Part shown: piece after piece, positions 1 to 10,198 of the stretch | Position numbering within the stretch: the stretch's first letter is position 1 | How the letters are laid out: every line of letters starts with the position of its first letter | Source: Marinobacter halodurans | Lineage (GTDB): Bacteria > Pseudomonadota > Gammaproteobacteria > Pseudomonadales > Oleiphilaceae | Reading direction: 5' to 3' | Assembly: GCF_004327985.1 (NCBI RefSeq) | Contig: NZ_SJDL01000001.1 | Location: forward strand, 244,524 to 308,523 | DNA: 64,000 bases | The notes under the pieces: generated by a model | Database searches by the model: none | What the model saw: only the letters and a program-made list of their open reading frames with translations | What the model was told of the DNA's origin: nothing | Position numbers and translations under genes: made by a program

Positions 1-33
1 CTTCCCGGATGCTTTTCGACAAGCCGGCGGGAT

Positions 34-939
34 TCAGGCATTTGCGGATTTCGGCGGCTTTTCACCAAGGGGCATAACGTCGACTTCCACCACCAGGTCG
101 TGGCGGCCACCGCCGCTCATCAATCCCTTGAGCGGAACCACGTCGGCGTAGTCCCGGCCAAAGGCGACGGTGATGTGCCGTTCGTCCGGCATCAGGTCGT
201 TGGTGGGGTCGAAATCCACCCAGCCCAACGAGGGGTCGTAGACACTGAACCAGGCGTGGGAGGCATCGGCACCGACCAGTCGCGGCCGGCCCGGCGGCGG
301 TATGGTTTCCAGGTAGCCGCTGACGTAGCAGGCCGGAAAACCGAGGGAACGCAGGGCGCTGATGGCCAAGTGGGCGAAGTCCTGGCACACCCCCCGACGC
401 GCCTTGAGCACCTCATCCACCGGCGTCGCCAGTGTGGTGAATCCCGGGTCATAGGTGAACTCACTGAAAATGCGGTGGGTCAGTTGACGCGTCGCTTCCA
501 GCAGCGGAACGCCCGGCTGGAAGATATCCCGGGCAAATGCCGCCAGTTCCGGATCTATCGGCGCCATCCGGGAACCCACCTGCAGCAGCCGGGCCTGCAG
601 CGCCTGGCGACGGGTATCGCCAGCCAGTTGCTGCAACGCCTGCTCCCAGGGCAGTGAACGTGCCGGCACCTGCTCCAACCCACGCGGCATCACCTCCACC
701 TGACTGGTCACGTTCACCTCCAGCTCCCGGTGCAGCGAATTCACATGGAAGAAGGTATAGAGGTTGCCGAAAAAGTCCGGGTGATTGTAGAGGCTGCTGG
801 GCGTCGGTGTGACCGTCAGCCGGCTGGACGCCACCTTCTGGTACAACAGCCCACGGGGTAACAGGCAGCCACGATTATAGCTGTTGGCGATATCCTGTTC
901 GTAGGTGTAGCGCGTCAGATGGGAGATCCTGTATTTCAT
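34..939 (-). CDS. Transglutaminase-like cysteine peptidase family protein
   Basis: About 301 aa. The N-terminal half is the beta-rich domain found in bacterial transglutaminase-like proteins (begins MKYRISHLTRYTY). The C-terminal half is the transglutaminase core, with the Cys in RRGVCQDFAH, the His in DASHAWF and the Asp in WVDFDPTN in the right order for a catalytic triad. The family contains predicted peptidases or amidases; substrate unknown. It is the last gene of a four-gene minus-strand cluster. A GTG at 948 overlaps the upstream TGA as GTGA, but the ATG at 939 is the usual family start and has a GAGA just upstream, so I chose it. Translational coupling to the ATP-grasp/alpha-E gene is likely. 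Family call is firm, function inferred. Confidence 0.88.
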   Translation of the reverse strand: MKYRISHLTRYTYEQDIANSYNRGCLLPRGLLYQKVASSRLTVTPTPSSLYNHPDFFGNLYTFFHVNSLHRELEVNVTSQVEVMPRGLEQVPARSLPWEQALQQLAGDTRRQALQARLLQVGSRMAPIDPELAAFARDIFQPGVPLLEATRQLTHRIFSEFTYDPGFTTLATPVDEVLKARRGVCQDFAHLAISALRSLGFPACYVSGYLETIPPPGRPRLVGADASHAWFSVYDPSLGWVDFDPTNDLMPDERHITVAFGRDYADVVPLKGLMSGGGRHDLVVEVDVMPLGEKPPKSANA

Positions 940-944
940 CGGTC

Positions 945-3425
945 TCACACGTCGTCGATCGGCCGCGGAATATCCGCGTGGTTGAAGTAGGCAAGCGTGA
1001 TGGCTTCGGACAGCTTGCTGAGCAGGTTATTGATGCGCACCAGCAATTCATCCAGCTGCGGCGACGGCTCGCCGGTTTCGCTGACCAACGCTTCCAGGTC
1101 GACCAGTTGCAACACGGAAACCAGTTCCACCATCAAACGCTGTTCGGCATTGAGGCCGGTCAGGGTCGAATCACGCTCCGGCAGCAGGCTCACCTGGCGC
1201 TTCAGCCGTCGGCACTGGTAGCCGACCGACCGTGGCGTACTCTCGTCCAGCAACAGTAGGTCGATAATGGCCACCGGGTGCAACTCGGTGCGGTAGCGCC
1301 GGCGGTAGGTCATCAAGGTATCGGCCATGCGCAGGACCGCTTCCATCAGCGCCGCCGGCGGCTGCGGGTACTTGACGAAGACCTTGTGCAGCAGCGCGGT
1401 GGTCTGCTGCGCCCGCTCGATGTGCTGGCCAATGTCCATGAAGCGCAGGGTCTGGGTGCGGCTCATGGTTTCGTTGTTGAGACCGTAGATGGCCGACTGC
1501 AGCAGGATGATCTCGTCCAGGGCCCGGTCCATGCGGGACACCGCCCCCCGGGCCGGGAACTGGTTCAGGGCGTTCTGCAATCGCTCGAGGACGTACCAGG
1601 TGTCCTCACCGAAGAATTCCCGGACCGACTGGGCGTTCACGATCAGCGCCTGCAACACGGCCAGCAGGCCATCCTTGCGGTCATACAGGAACAGGCTGGT
1701 GAGCTGGTGGGTCAGCTCGTCCACGTTGTCGGTGGGCATGAACACGCCGCCATTGATGGTGCAGGCAAATTCCACCAACGGCGTCAGCGTCTGGACCTGC
1801 TCGTCCCGGGCCAGCGTCGAGATCAGCGGCAACGCCGCGCGCATGGCCCGGCAGGCCAGGTTGAGCCGCTCGCTGTAGCGCCCCAGCCAGAACAGGTGGT
1901 CCGCCACGCGACTGGGCAGCAGGCCGGTCTTGCGTGACAGGTGCACGCTGGTCATGGTGCTGTGCAACAGGCTCACGTTGCTGTCGTCCGGGCTCTCCAG
2001 CCAGACGTCCTTGGCCATGAAACGGGTGGACAGTCCCAACTGCAGTTGCAGCGGCTGTTCGTGGCAGCGCGCCAGACCGCCGGGCAGTACCTTGTCGTCA
2101 TTACCCTGGCGCAAAACAAAGGCGCGCAGGGCGACGCTGCGGGACTGGATTTCGTGCTTCTGCCAGACCGGCAGCGTGCTCAGGGGCAGGATCCGCCGGG
2201 CCACGAAACGCGATGGATCGGTCCTGATCCGCTCGGCCAGCCTTTCCCGTTCACGCCGACTGGCATTGGCGTAGCTGATCAGCTTGCCGGGCTCTTCCAG
2301 GTCGTGCACCACCATATCGATCAGCTCATCCAGCACCGTCTGATGCTGATCCGGATCGCCGCACCAGAAGGCCTCCACCGCCGGCAGGATCAGCGATTCA
2401 CCCAGCAGGTGCCGGCACAGGCGTTCCATGAACGGCAGCAGCGCGCCGCTGTCGATCAGACCCGCGCCCGGCGGGTTGCAGCACACCAGGCTGCCCTGGC
2501 GAATGGTCTGCAGCAGGCCTGGCGTGCCGGCGATGTCCCCTTCCAGTTCCAGCGGATCGGACAGGTTATCCGGCATATAGCGCATCAGCGCATCCACAGG
2601 CTGCAGTCCACTGAGCGTTTTCAGCCAGATCCGGCCTTCGCGGAACATCAGGTCGACACCGTGAACCAGGGCCAGGTCCAGATAGTTGGCCAGGAAGGCG
2701 TGCTCAAAATACTGACCGTCACGGTAGTGATGGGTCATCAGGCCGATCAACGGCTCGCTGGCGTAGGGAATCTGCGGCACCAGCGCCCGCTGGAGGTCCT
2801 TGAAGAAAGTGGCCAGGTGGCGCTTGCCGAACCGCTGCGTCAGTTCCGGCACCACCTGGTTGAGGGCGACCCGGTTCTCCAGTACATAGCCCATCCCGCC
2901 GGGAGCCTGGGAGGAGTCGGCGTAGGCCGTCATCCGGCCGCTGGCATCGCGCCCCAAATCGCAGCCGAGCATGACCAGCCAGTCTATGTCGTCCGGAACC
3001 AGGCCGTGGCAGGGCAGCAGGAAGCTGGCGTTGCGGAAGATCAGCTCCGGCGGCAGGATGCCGTCACGCAGCAGGGTCTGGGGGCCATAGAGATCGCGCA
3101 GGACCAGGGACAGGAGGTGCCGGCGCTGGGCCAGTCCGGTGTCGATGGTTTCCCACTCGGCCGAGTCGAACAGCCAGGGGATCAGGTCCAGGGTCCGGTT
3201 CTGCTGGTGCTGCGGGTCGAAGGTGGCGCCGTGCTCGCGCAACTGGTGCTGAAGGTCGGAAGACAACCCGCCCAGCACTTCCCCGCCCTGCTCCATCAGC
3301 CAGCCCAGTACCCGGTTCCATCCCGGGGAATCGGCACGGGGCAGCCATTCATCCGCGCTCTCGGACGGGCACCGGTATGTCTGCCTCAGGGCGTCCAGAG
3401 ACAGTGGCACGTCGAATCGCGTCAT
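945..3425 (-). CDS. Circularly permuted ATP-grasp / alpha-E domain fusion protein
   Basis: 826 aa. Residues about 60-470 match circularly permuted type 2 ATP-grasp proteins, with motifs such as DLYGPQTLLRDGILPPEL and YFEHAFLANYLDLALVHG. Residues about 500-815 are an alpha-E (DUF403) helical domain (PSRVADHLFWLGRYSERL). The same two domains are encoded separately by the two genes just upstream, so this gene is a fused paralogous pair. Comparative work on ATP-grasp peptide ligases predicts that such clusters make or modify a small peptide or amide, with the transglutaminase as processing enzyme; that role is not experimentally settled. Start is ATG with AAGG seven bases upstream. It overlaps the transglutaminase gene if that one uses its GTG. 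Confidence 0.88.
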   Translation of the reverse strand: MTRFDVPLSLDALRQTYRCPSESADEWLPRADSPGWNRVLGWLMEQGGEVLGGLSSDLQHQLREHGATFDPQHQQNRTLDLIPWLFDSAEWETIDTGLAQRRHLLSLVLRDLYGPQTLLRDGILPPELIFRNASFLLPCHGLVPDDIDWLVMLGCDLGRDASGRMTAYADSSQAPGGMGYVLENRVALNQVVPELTQRFGKRHLATFFKDLQRALVPQIPYASEPLIGLMTHHYRDGQYFEHAFLANYLDLALVHGVDLMFREGRIWLKTLSGLQPVDALMRYMPDNLSDPLELEGDIAGTPGLLQTIRQGSLVCCNPPGAGLIDSGALLPFMERLCRHLLGESLILPAVEAFWCGDPDQHQTVLDELIDMVVHDLEEPGKLISYANASRRERERLAERIRTDPSRFVARRILPLSTLPVWQKHEIQSRSVALRAFVLRQGNDDKVLPGGLARCHEQPLQLQLGLSTRFMAKDVWLESPDDSNVSLLHSTMTSVHLSRKTGLLPSRVADHLFWLGRYSERLNLACRAMRAALPLISTLARDEQVQTLTPLVEFACTINGGVFMPTDNVDELTHQLTSLFLYDRKDGLLAVLQALIVNAQSVREFFGEDTWYVLERLQNALNQFPARGAVSRMDRALDEIILLQSAIYGLNNETMSRTQTLRFMDIGQHIERAQQTTALLHKVFVKYPQPPAALMEAVLRMADTLMTYRRRYRTELHPVAIIDLLLLDESTPRSVGYQCRRLKRQVSLLPERDSTLTGLNAEQRLMVELVSVLQLVDLEALVSETGEPSPQLDELLVRINNLLSKLSEAITLAYFNHADIPRPIDDV

Positions 3426-3449
3426 GAATGAACCTTGTCGGCTTCCTGT

Positions 3450-4382
3450 TCAGGCAGCGGGCGCTTGCAGCGACTCCGAAATCAGCGCGCCGTGCAGGTC
3501 AATCAGGCCCGCCTGGACGTCATCGATCAGCTTATGCATGCCCAGCGTGTTAAGTGAATGCAGCGGTTCAGAGTCTAGCGCGTTCCGGATATTTCCAATA
3601 GTTTTTAGCACACCTTCAGACCGGGGCAGCCAACGGGCCGAGCGTTCGATCTTCTCCAGGCAGGAGGCCACCGACCGGGGGAATGGTCCGTAGGTGAGCA
3701 GGAAATCCGTCACGTCGGTCTCCCCCGGCTCTTCGGTGAAGTAACGGCGGTAGGATTCCACCGCGCCCATCGCGTTGAGCAGCGAGCTCCATTCGAATTG
3801 CCGCCGGGTCTGGCGGCCGGCGGCGGGCGCCAGTTGCTGCAGGATCAACACGTCCATAATGCGGGTGGTCATGTCCGCCCGTTCCAGGTGGCGGCCGATG
3901 TTGAACAGGCCATAGGTGTCGTCCCGCAGCATGGTGCCATCCATGACGCCGATCACCGCCTGACAGCGCCGGATGACTTCTGCCATCAGGTTGTAGCGCT
4001 TGGCCCGGCTGGAGGCCAGCTTGCACTCGGACTGCACGAACAGGTGCAGGGAGTTGATCCCCTCCCAGAACTCCCGCGGGATCACCTCCCGTACGCAGCG
4101 GGCGTTGTTCCGGACCTGGGTACAGGCGTGGCGGATGGAGGCGGCGCTGTCTTCGGCCACAATCAGGTAGTGCATGACACCCAGTTCGCTGGAACTGCCT
4201 TCCTGCACGAAGCCCTCGGTGTCTTCACCCAGCACGTCGATCAGGACCGGCCAACTGAAGCGGGTGCCCTCGTGGGAGTCGATCAGCATGTGGGTGGTGG
4301 CATTGATCAGGCGCGCGGTGTCGTCCATCCGCTCCAGGTAGCGCCCCATCCAGTATACGTTTTCTGCAACACGTGCCAGCAT
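3450..4382 (-). CDS. Alpha-E domain-containing protein (DUF403)
   Basis: 310 aa, almost wholly helical, opening MLARVAENVYWMGRYLERMDD, the hallmark of alpha-E proteins. It starts three bases after the stop of the ATP-grasp gene, with GGAG seven bases upstream of ATG inside that gene, so the two are probably translated together. Alpha-E proteins are consistently encoded next to circularly permuted ATP-grasp proteins and are presumed partners; no catalytic residues are obvious. It resembles the C-terminal half of the fusion protein that follows it. Confidence 0.88.
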   Translation of the reverse strand: MLARVAENVYWMGRYLERMDDTARLINATTHMLIDSHEGTRFSWPVLIDVLGEDTEGFVQEGSSSELGVMHYLIVAEDSAASIRHACTQVRNNARCVREVIPREFWEGINSLHLFVQSECKLASSRAKRYNLMAEVIRRCQAVIGVMDGTMLRDDTYGLFNIGRHLERADMTTRIMDVLILQQLAPAAGRQTRRQFEWSSLLNAMGAVESYRRYFTEEPGETDVTDFLLTYGPFPRSVASCLEKIERSARWLPRSEGVLKTIGNIRNALDSEPLHSLNTLGMHKLIDDVQAGLIDLHGALISESLQAPAA

Positions 4383-4385
4383 GAC

Positions 4386-5840
4386 TCAGCTCCCGTGATT
4401 GATGATCCAGGTGTCCTTGCTGCCGCCGCCCTGGGAGGAATTCACCACCAGGGATCCACGGCGCAACGCGACGCGGCTCAGACCGCCGTTGGTGCAATAC
4501 AGCGACTCCCCCTGCAGGATGAACGGGCGCAGGTCGAGGTGACGGGGCTCCAGCAGGTCGTCACAGAGCGTCGGCGCCGTGGACAGGTTGAGTGTGGGCT
4601 GGGCGATAAAGTTGCGCGGATTCTCGCGGATCGCTGCCGCGCACTGGGCGCGTTCCTCGTCCGTGGCCCGCGGCCCGATCAGGATGCCGTAGCCGCCCGA
4701 CTCGTTGGCCGGCTTGACCACCAGTTTGTCCAGGTTGGCCAGCACGTGATCCCTCTCCTTGTCGTCCATGCACAGGTAGGTGGGCACGTTGTCGATCAGC
4801 GGATCCTGCTTCAGGTAGTAGCGGATGATCTCGGGCACGAACGCATAGATCACCTTGTCGTCCGCCACCCCCGAGCCCGGCGCGTTGGCGATCGCCACGT
4901 TGCCGGCTCTCCAGGCGCCGATCAGGCCCGGAATCCCCAGCGCCGAATCCTTGCGGAACACCTGGGGATCGATAAAGGTGTCGTCGATGCGCCGGTAGAT
5001 TACGTCCACACGCTGCGGACCGTGCAGGGTACGCAGGTAGACCCGATCATCGTCCACGTAGAGGTCGTTGTTTTCCGCCAACGGGCAACCCATCTGCTGG
5101 GCCAGGAAGCTGTGCTCGAAGTAGGCGGAATTGTAGATACCGGGGGTCAGCACCACCACCCGGGGCGTCTCCTCATCCTGGGGCGACAGCGATGCCAGCA
5201 TGTTCCAGAGCTGCGCCGGGTAGTCGTCGACCGGCCCGATGGTGGACTTGGCAAACAGCTCGGGGAACACCCGCTTCATGACCGTGCGGTTCTCCAGCAT
5301 GTACGACACGCCGGACGGGACCCGCAGATTGTCCTCCAGAACCAGGAAGTTACCCTCGCCGTCGCGCACCAGATCGGTGCCGCAGATGTTCGCCCAGACC
5401 TTATAAGCCGGTTCGAAGCCCTGGCATGGTGCGAGGAAGTTTTTCGATTTCAGCACCAGTTCACTGGGCACAATGCCGTCTTTCAGGATTTTCTGGTCGT
5501 TGTAGAGATCATTGATGAACAGGTTCAGGGCCTGCAACCGCTGCTTCAGGCCATCGCTGGTGCGCTGCCAGTCGGAAGCGGCGATGGTCCGTGGAACCAC
5601 GTCCAGCGGCCAGGCCCGGTCGATATTCTGGCTGTCGGAATAGACCGTGAAAGACACGCCCATGGCCGAGATGGTCCGGTCCAGCTCGGCCTGGCGTCGG
5701 GCCAGTTCCTCGGCTCCGTTCTGCATGATGAAGCGGGCCACGGAAAGCGCCTGCGGGCGGGCGACACCATTGCCATCCACCAGTTCGTCATAGCAGCCCG
5801 GGTATGGGCGATAAGGGTCCAGTGCAATCACTTCTGACAT
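4386..5840 (-). CDS. Circularly permuted type 2 ATP-grasp protein
   Basis: 484 aa, first gene of the minus-strand cluster. Motifs typical of the family: DLYNDQKILKDGIVPSEL, DLVRDGEGNFLVLEDNLRVPSG (ATP/metal-binding region) and VVKPANESGGYGI (glycine-rich ATP-binding segment). The family is predicted to be an ATP-dependent carboxylate-amine ligase; substrates unknown. Start ATG has GGGAG upstream at a somewhat long spacing. The gene is divergent from mutS, so 5841-6081 should hold promoters for both. No regulator site is clear to me there. Confidence 0.88.
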   Translation of the reverse strand: MSEVIALDPYRPYPGCYDELVDGNGVARPQALSVARFIMQNGAEELARRQAELDRTISAMGVSFTVYSDSQNIDRAWPLDVVPRTIAASDWQRTSDGLKQRLQALNLFINDLYNDQKILKDGIVPSELVLKSKNFLAPCQGFEPAYKVWANICGTDLVRDGEGNFLVLEDNLRVPSGVSYMLENRTVMKRVFPELFAKSTIGPVDDYPAQLWNMLASLSPQDEETPRVVVLTPGIYNSAYFEHSFLAQQMGCPLAENNDLYVDDDRVYLRTLHGPQRVDVIYRRIDDTFIDPQVFRKDSALGIPGLIGAWRAGNVAIANAPGSGVADDKVIYAFVPEIIRYYLKQDPLIDNVPTYLCMDDKERDHVLANLDKLVVKPANESGGYGILIGPRATDEERAQCAAAIRENPRNFIAQPTLNLSTAPTLCDDLLEPRHLDLRPFILQGESLYCTNGGLSRVALRRGSLVVNSSQGGGSKDTWIINHGS

Positions 5841-6081
5841 AACGGTCAGGCTCCCTGCTGGGGTCTTTTGCGGCTTTATCTCCGGGAATCAACGGAGACT
5901 GACCAGCAAAGCCGGTGCCACATCACAGCGCGGTTTTAGCTTGGATTGGTCCCTTTAAGCATAGCCGCAAAAAACGGAGTGAAGCGGTCTCCGGCCAAAG
6001 CGACTCATTCGCATTTCATCGATCCGCGGATTTCCTTACAATTCCCCTCTTCCGCCCACTTCCTGAACGTATGGATGCCGA

Positions 6082-8694
6082 ATGTCAGTCGCGCCGACCG
6101 AGCTCACCAAGCACACCCCGATGATGCAGCAGTACCTCAAGATCAAGGTGGAACACCCGAATGAACTGGTGTTCTATCGCATGGGGGACTTCTACGAGCT
6201 GTTCTACGACGACGCCAAAAAGGCGGCTGAATTCCTCGACATCACCCTGACGGCGCGGGGCCAGTCAGGCGGGCAGCCGATTCCCATGGCCGGCGTCCCC
6301 TACCACTCGGCCGAGAACTACATCGCCCGCCTGGTGCGTGCGGGCCAGTCCATCGCCATCTGCGAGCAGATCGGCGATCCGGCGACGAGCAAAGGGCCGG
6401 TGGAACGTAAGGTAGTCCGGATCGTCACCCCGGGCACGCTCAGCGACGAGGCCTTCCTGGAAGACCGGCGCGACAATCTGCTGGTGGCCATTTTCAGCCA
6501 CCGGGAAGACTTCGGACTGGCCACCCTGGATATCTCCAGCGGCCGTTTTTCCGTCTCCGAGCTGGCCGGCACCGAATCCCTGCAGGGCGAACTCCAGCGG
6601 CTGCGCCCTGCGGAAATACTGATCAGCGAGGATTTCCCCTTCGAGGACCTGCTGGAAGGGTTTACCGGCATCCGGCGCCAGGGACCCTGGCTGTTCGAGC
6701 GGGATTCGGCCCAGCGCACCCTCACCCAGCAGTTGCAGGTTCGGGACCTGACCGGTTTCGGCTGCGAAGACCTGTCGCTGGCCATTTCGGCCGCAGGCTG
6801 CCTGCTGCAATACGCCAAAGAAACCCAACGCACGGCGCTTCCCCATATCCGCAAACTGTCCCGCGAGCGGCGTGAGGATGCGGTGATCCTGGACGCGGCC
6901 AGCCGCCGCAACCTGGAAATCGACATGAACCTGACCGGTGGTACCCAGTACACCCTGGCCTGGGTCATGGACCGCACCGCTACCGCCATGGGCGGCCGCC
7001 TGATCCGCCGCTGGCTGAATCGCCCGCTGCGGGATATCCAGACCGTACGCGAGCGTCAGGGCGCGGTATCGGCCCTGCTGGACGGTTTCCACTACGAGCC
7101 GCTGCACGATCTGCTGAAGTCGGTCGGTGACATCGAGCGCATCCTCTCCCGCGTGGCCCTACGCTCGGCACGGCCCCGCGACCTGGCACGTCTGCGGGAT
7201 GCCTTCGGTTTGTTGCCGGAATTGCAGTCTGTCCTGGGCGCCATAGCGTCCGAACACGTCAAACAACTGAGCGAGACGGTCAGCACCTATCCGGAACTGG
7301 CCGACCTGCTGAGCCGCGCCATCATTGAGAACCCGCCCGTGGTGATCCGGGACGGCGGCGTAATCGCCGAGGGTTACGACGACGAACTGGACGACCTGCG
7401 CAACATCAGCGAGAACGCCGGCCAGTACCTGCTGGACGTGGAAACCCGCGAGAAAGAGCGCACCGGCATCAGCACCCTGAAAGTCGGCTATAACCGGGTG
7501 CACGGCTACTACATCGAAATCAGCCGGGCCCAGTCGGACCAGGCGCCGGTAGATTACATCCGTCGCCAGACCCTGAAGAACGCCGAGCGCTTTATCACGC
7601 CGGAGCTGAAGGAATTCGAAGACAAGGCCCTGAGCGCCAAGAGCCGCGCATTGGCGCGGGAAAAAGGCCTCTACGACGCCCTGCTGGAAAACCTGGCCGA
7701 ACAGCTGGCGCCATTGCAGGACACCGCCCAGGCGCTGGCCGAATTGGATGTCCTGAGCAACTTTGCCGAACGCGCCACGACGCTGCGGCTGAATCCGCCG
7801 GAATTTAGCAGTGAACCGGGCCTGGATATCGCCGCGGGCCGCCACCCGGTGGTGGAGCAACTCCTCAGCGAGCCCTTCGTGCCCAACGACCTGCTGATCG
7901 ACAACGAACGCCGCATGCTGGTGATCACGGGTCCGAACATGGGCGGTAAGTCGACCTACATGCGTCAGGCGGCCCTGATCGCGCTGCTGGCCTATACCGG
8001 CAGTTTCGTCCCGGCCGATCGGGCCATTGTCGGGCCGGTGGACCGGATCTTTACCCGCATGGGCTCGTCCGACGACATCGCCGGCGGCCGCTCCACGTTC
8101 ATGGTGGAAATGACCGAAACCGCCAACATCCTGCACAACGCCACCGAAAACAGCCTCGTGCTGATGGACGAGATCGGCCGCGGGACCAGCACCTTCGACG
8201 GCCTGTCACTGGCCTGGGCCACCGCCGAACAGCTGGCGCAGAACGTGCGTTGCTATACCCTGTTCGCCACCCACTACTTCGAGCTGACGCAGCTGGCCGA
8301 TCAGCTGCGCCACGCGGTCAACGTCCACCTCACCGCCACTGAGCACGACGACAGCATCGTGTTCCTGCATAACGTCCACGAAGGGCCCGCCAGCCAGAGC
8401 TACGGACTGCAGGTGGCCAAACTGGCCGGTGTCCCGCAGGACGTCATCGACAACGCCAAACACCAACTGCATCGACTGGAAGGTACCGAGTCTCCCACCC
8501 GACCGGCCCCGGCGAAAGCGCCAACCAGGGTGGCCGAGCCGGCACAACCGACGACGATGCAGGGCGACATGTTTTCCGGATTCGAGCCCAGCGCCGTGGA
8601 AAAGGCGCTCGATAAACTGGATCTGGACGGGCTGACACCGCGCGAAGCGATGAACCGTCTTTATGAACTGAAGGACCTGTTGGAAAGTTCCTGA
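6082..8694 (+). CDS. mutS: DNA mismatch repair protein MutS
   Basis: 870 aa, full length for MutS1. Domain I carries the mismatch-reading Phe-x-Glu as FYE at residues 37-39 ([11 protein letters not shown]). The C-terminal ATPase has Walker [10 protein letters not shown] at about 617-625, followed by [12 protein letters not shown] (Walker B/signature) and the ATHYFELT segment. The last about 30 residues form the tetramerisation tail ([18 protein letters not shown]). It binds mismatches as a dimer and recruits MutL. ATG at 6082 has only a weak ribosome binding site. fdxA follows on the same strand after a 197-base gap, an arrangement also seen in Pseudomonas and Marinobacter relatives. Confidence 0.98.
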   Translation: MSVAPTELTKHTPMMQQYLKIKVEHPNELVFYRMGDFYELFYDDAKKAAEFLDITLTARGQSGGQPIPMAGVPYHSAENYIARLVRAGQSIAICEQIGDPATSKGPVERKVVRIVTPGTLSDEAFLEDRRDNLLVAIFSHREDFGLATLDISSGRFSVSELAGTESLQGELQRLRPAEILISEDFPFEDLLEGFTGIRRQGPWLFERDSAQRTLTQQLQVRDLTGFGCEDLSLAISAAGCLLQYAKETQRTALPHIRKLSRERREDAVILDAASRRNLEIDMNLTGGTQYTLAWVMDRTATAMGGRLIRRWLNRPLRDIQTVRERQGAVSALLDGFHYEPLHDLLKSVGDIERILSRVALRSARPRDLARLRDAFGLLPELQSVLGAIASEHVKQLSETVSTYPELADLLSRAIIENPPVVIRDGGVIAEGYDDELDDLRNISENAGQYLLDVETREKERTGISTLKVGYNRVHGYYIEISRAQSDQAPVDYIRRQTLKNAERFITPELKEFEDKALSAKSRALAREKGLYDALLENLAEQLAPLQDTAQALAELDVLSNFAERATTLRLNPPEFSSEPGLDIAAGRHPVVEQLLSEPFVPNDLLIDNERRMLVITGPNMGGKSTYMRQAALIALLAYTGSFVPADRAIVGPVDRIFTRMGSSDDIAGGRSTFMVEMTETANILHNATENSLVLMDEIGRGTSTFDGLSLAWATAEQLAQNVRCYTLFATHYFELTQLADQLRHAVNVHLTATEHDDSIVFLHNVHEGPASQSYGLQVAKLAGVPQDVIDNAKHQLHRLEGTESPTRPAPAKAPTRVAEPAQPTTMQGDMFSGFEPSAVEKALDKLDLDGLTPREAMNRLYELKDLLESS

Positions 8695-8706
8695 CGTACA
8701 TAAGGT

Positions 8707-8712
8707 TATAAT
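8707..8712 (+). promoter_or_regulatory. Candidate -10 box upstream of fdxA
   Basis: A perfect TATAAT lies 13 bases after the mutS stop. No good -35 sits 16-18 bases upstream. If used, it would give fdxA a leader of about 170 bases. A candidate only. Confidence 0.35.
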
Positions 8713-8891
8713 AAAAGGGCCTTGTCGGACGGCAGGCCCGAGCTTGCCAGTTGGCGGGACGCTCCCTACAATACCCGCCTCGCAACAACATTAAGCTCAG
8801 TGGACGGTCCTGAAAGCCGCATAAACTGACCGGTGACGCACTTCGGGCTTCGCCGACTGATGAGACAGACTGAGAAACCAGGGATATAACC

Positions 8892-9215
8892 ATGGCATTT
8901 GTCGTTACCGATAACTGCATCAAGTGCAAATACACCGACTGTGTGGAAGTCTGCCCGGTAGACTGCTTCTACGAAGGCCCGAACTTCCTGGTCATCGACC
9001 CGGACGAGTGCATCGACTGCGCCCTGTGTGAACCAGAGTGTCCGGCTGAAGCGATCTTCTCCGAAGACGAATTGCCGGCCGGTCAGGAGCCGTTCGTCGA
9101 ACTCAACGCCGACCTGTGCAGCAAGTGGCCGAACATCACCGAGAAGAAAGATCCCCTGCCCGACGCGGCCGAGTGGGACGGCAAGCCGGACAAGCTGCAG
9201 TATCTGGAAAAATAA
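8892..9215 (+). CDS. fdxA: Seven-iron ferredoxin FdxA
   Basis: 107 aa, start [17 protein letters not shown]. Two cysteine clusters near the N terminus ([18 protein letters not shown] and [13 protein letters not shown]) fit a [3Fe-4S] plus [4Fe-4S] ferredoxin of the Azotobacter FdI/FdxA type, with the usual C-terminal extension ([13 protein letters not shown]). It is a cytoplasmic one-electron carrier. ATG has AGGGA seven bases upstream. A strong rho-independent terminator follows. Confidence 0.96.
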   Translation: MAFVVTDNCIKCKYTDCVEVCPVDCFYEGPNFLVIDPDECIDCALCEPECPAEAIFSEDELPAGQEPFVELNADLCSKWPNITEKKDPLPDAAEWDGKPDKLQYLEK

Positions 9216-9236
9216 GGCCGGCTATACGGTCGATAA

Positions 9237-9267
9237 GAAAAGGGAGCCTGTCGGGCTCCCTTTTTTG
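9237..9267 (+). terminator. Rho-independent terminator after fdxA
   Basis: AGGGAGCC (9241-9248) pairs with GGCTCCCT (9254-9261) around a five-base loop. Four A's precede the stem and a run of six T's follows. It lies 22 bases past the fdxA stop. Confidence 0.93.
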
Positions 9268-9365
9268 TTTGTGCCACCCTGCGGTTCACACGCCGGAGTA
9301 AAGAATAATCAGCAGATGCTTTAGAAGGCACAGCGACATTTCAGCGTTCCCAGTGTCGGATAACC

Positions 9366-9502
9366 GTCTCCCTCTCCCCTGGCGGGAGAGGGCCGGGGAG
9401 AGGGGGAGACGCCGTCAGACGCCCTAAACGGCCAGTTAATCCTGGCGAGACTTACGCCTCGTCCCCCTCTCTCCAAACCTCTCTCCCGCCAGGGGAGAGA
9501 GG
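9366..9502. repeat. REP-like long inverted repeat
   Basis: Two CT/GA-rich arms of about 42-45 bases (9366-9410 and 9461-9502) are near-complementary around a 50-base centre. Each arm contains its own smaller palindrome built on CTCTCCC-GGCGGGAGAGG. This is the look of the CCCTCTCCC...GGGAGAGGG intergenic palindromes widespread in proteobacterial genomes. It fills most of the gene-free stretch 9216-9539 together with the fdxA terminator; I see no gene there. Confidence 0.8.
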
Positions 9503-9539
9503 CATTAAGTGTGCAAACCGGGAACATGGGTGACACAAG

Positions 9540-10187
9540 TTAAGGCTGGGTCAACGCCAACCGCGTGCCCAAGGCCACGAACACTCCGCCGGTCAGCCCA
9601 TGCATCAATCGCTTCAGGCGCGGCTTGGCGCCCCAGCGCCGGGACTTGAGGATCATCACCGCCACCAGCGCCTGCCAGATCATGGCCAGCACGAAGTGCA
9701 CCGACGCCAGCAGGATGGACTGGGTGAAGGCCGCGCCCTGGGGATCGATGAACTGCGGCAGGAAGGCCATATAGAATAGGGCTGTCTTGGGATTGAGGAC
9801 GTTGGACAGGACCCCTTCACGCAACGAGCGGGACAGGCGATAACCGCCCTCTCCCACACCCGACACCGCCGGCATGGGCGACCCGGAGCCGGACGTGCGC
9901 CAGGCCTGGCGCAGACTGCTCAGCCCCAACCAGATCAGGTAGAGCGCGCCCAGCCACTTCACCGCCGTAAACGCCCAGGCGGTCTGCACCAGGATCAGGG
10001 AAATCCCCACCGCCGACAGCGTCGCGTGGACGAACAGGCCGCTGCAGATCCCCAGACTGGTCACGACGCCATCCCGCAAACCACCTCGTGCGGTATTGCG
10101 CATCACCAGCAGGGTATCCACCCCGGGCGTCACCGTCAGCAGTGATATGGCAATCAGGTATGCCCAGAACAGGTCTGCACTCGGCAT
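9540..10187 (-). CDS. LysE/RhtB family amino-acid exporter
   Basis: 215 aa with about six hydrophobic segments and the family N-terminal signature (AYLIAISLLTVTPGVDTLLVMRNTARGGLRDGV). The central segment GALYLIWLGLSSLRQAW and the block NVLNPKTALFYMAFLPQFI are typical of RhtB-type effluxers for homoserine, threonine or similar amino acids. Inner membrane; substrate not predictable. Start ATG has GGAG six bases upstream. The preceding gene, a conserved unknown, ends 12 bases before the start on the same strand. Confidence 0.92.
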   Translation of the reverse strand: MPSADLFWAYLIAISLLTVTPGVDTLLVMRNTARGGLRDGVVTSLGICSGLFVHATLSAVGISLILVQTAWAFTAVKWLGALYLIWLGLSSLRQAWRTSGSGSPMPAVSGVGEGGYRLSRSLREGVLSNVLNPKTALFYMAFLPQFIDPQGAAFTQSILLASVHFVLAMIWQALVAVMILKSRRWGAKPRLKRLMHGLTGGVFVALGTRLALTQP

Positions 10188-10198
10188 GGCACACTCCG

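Noticed and set aside
1941..3431. Long plus-strand frame of nearly 500 codons opposite the ATP-grasp/alpha-E gene
   Set aside because: High-GC antisense shadow: His/Gln/Arg-rich, no domain, and the minus-strand gene is well supported.
3798..5837. 679-codon plus-strand frame opposite two cluster genes
   Set aside because: Antisense shadow across two clearly conserved minus-strand genes; composition is not that of a real protein.
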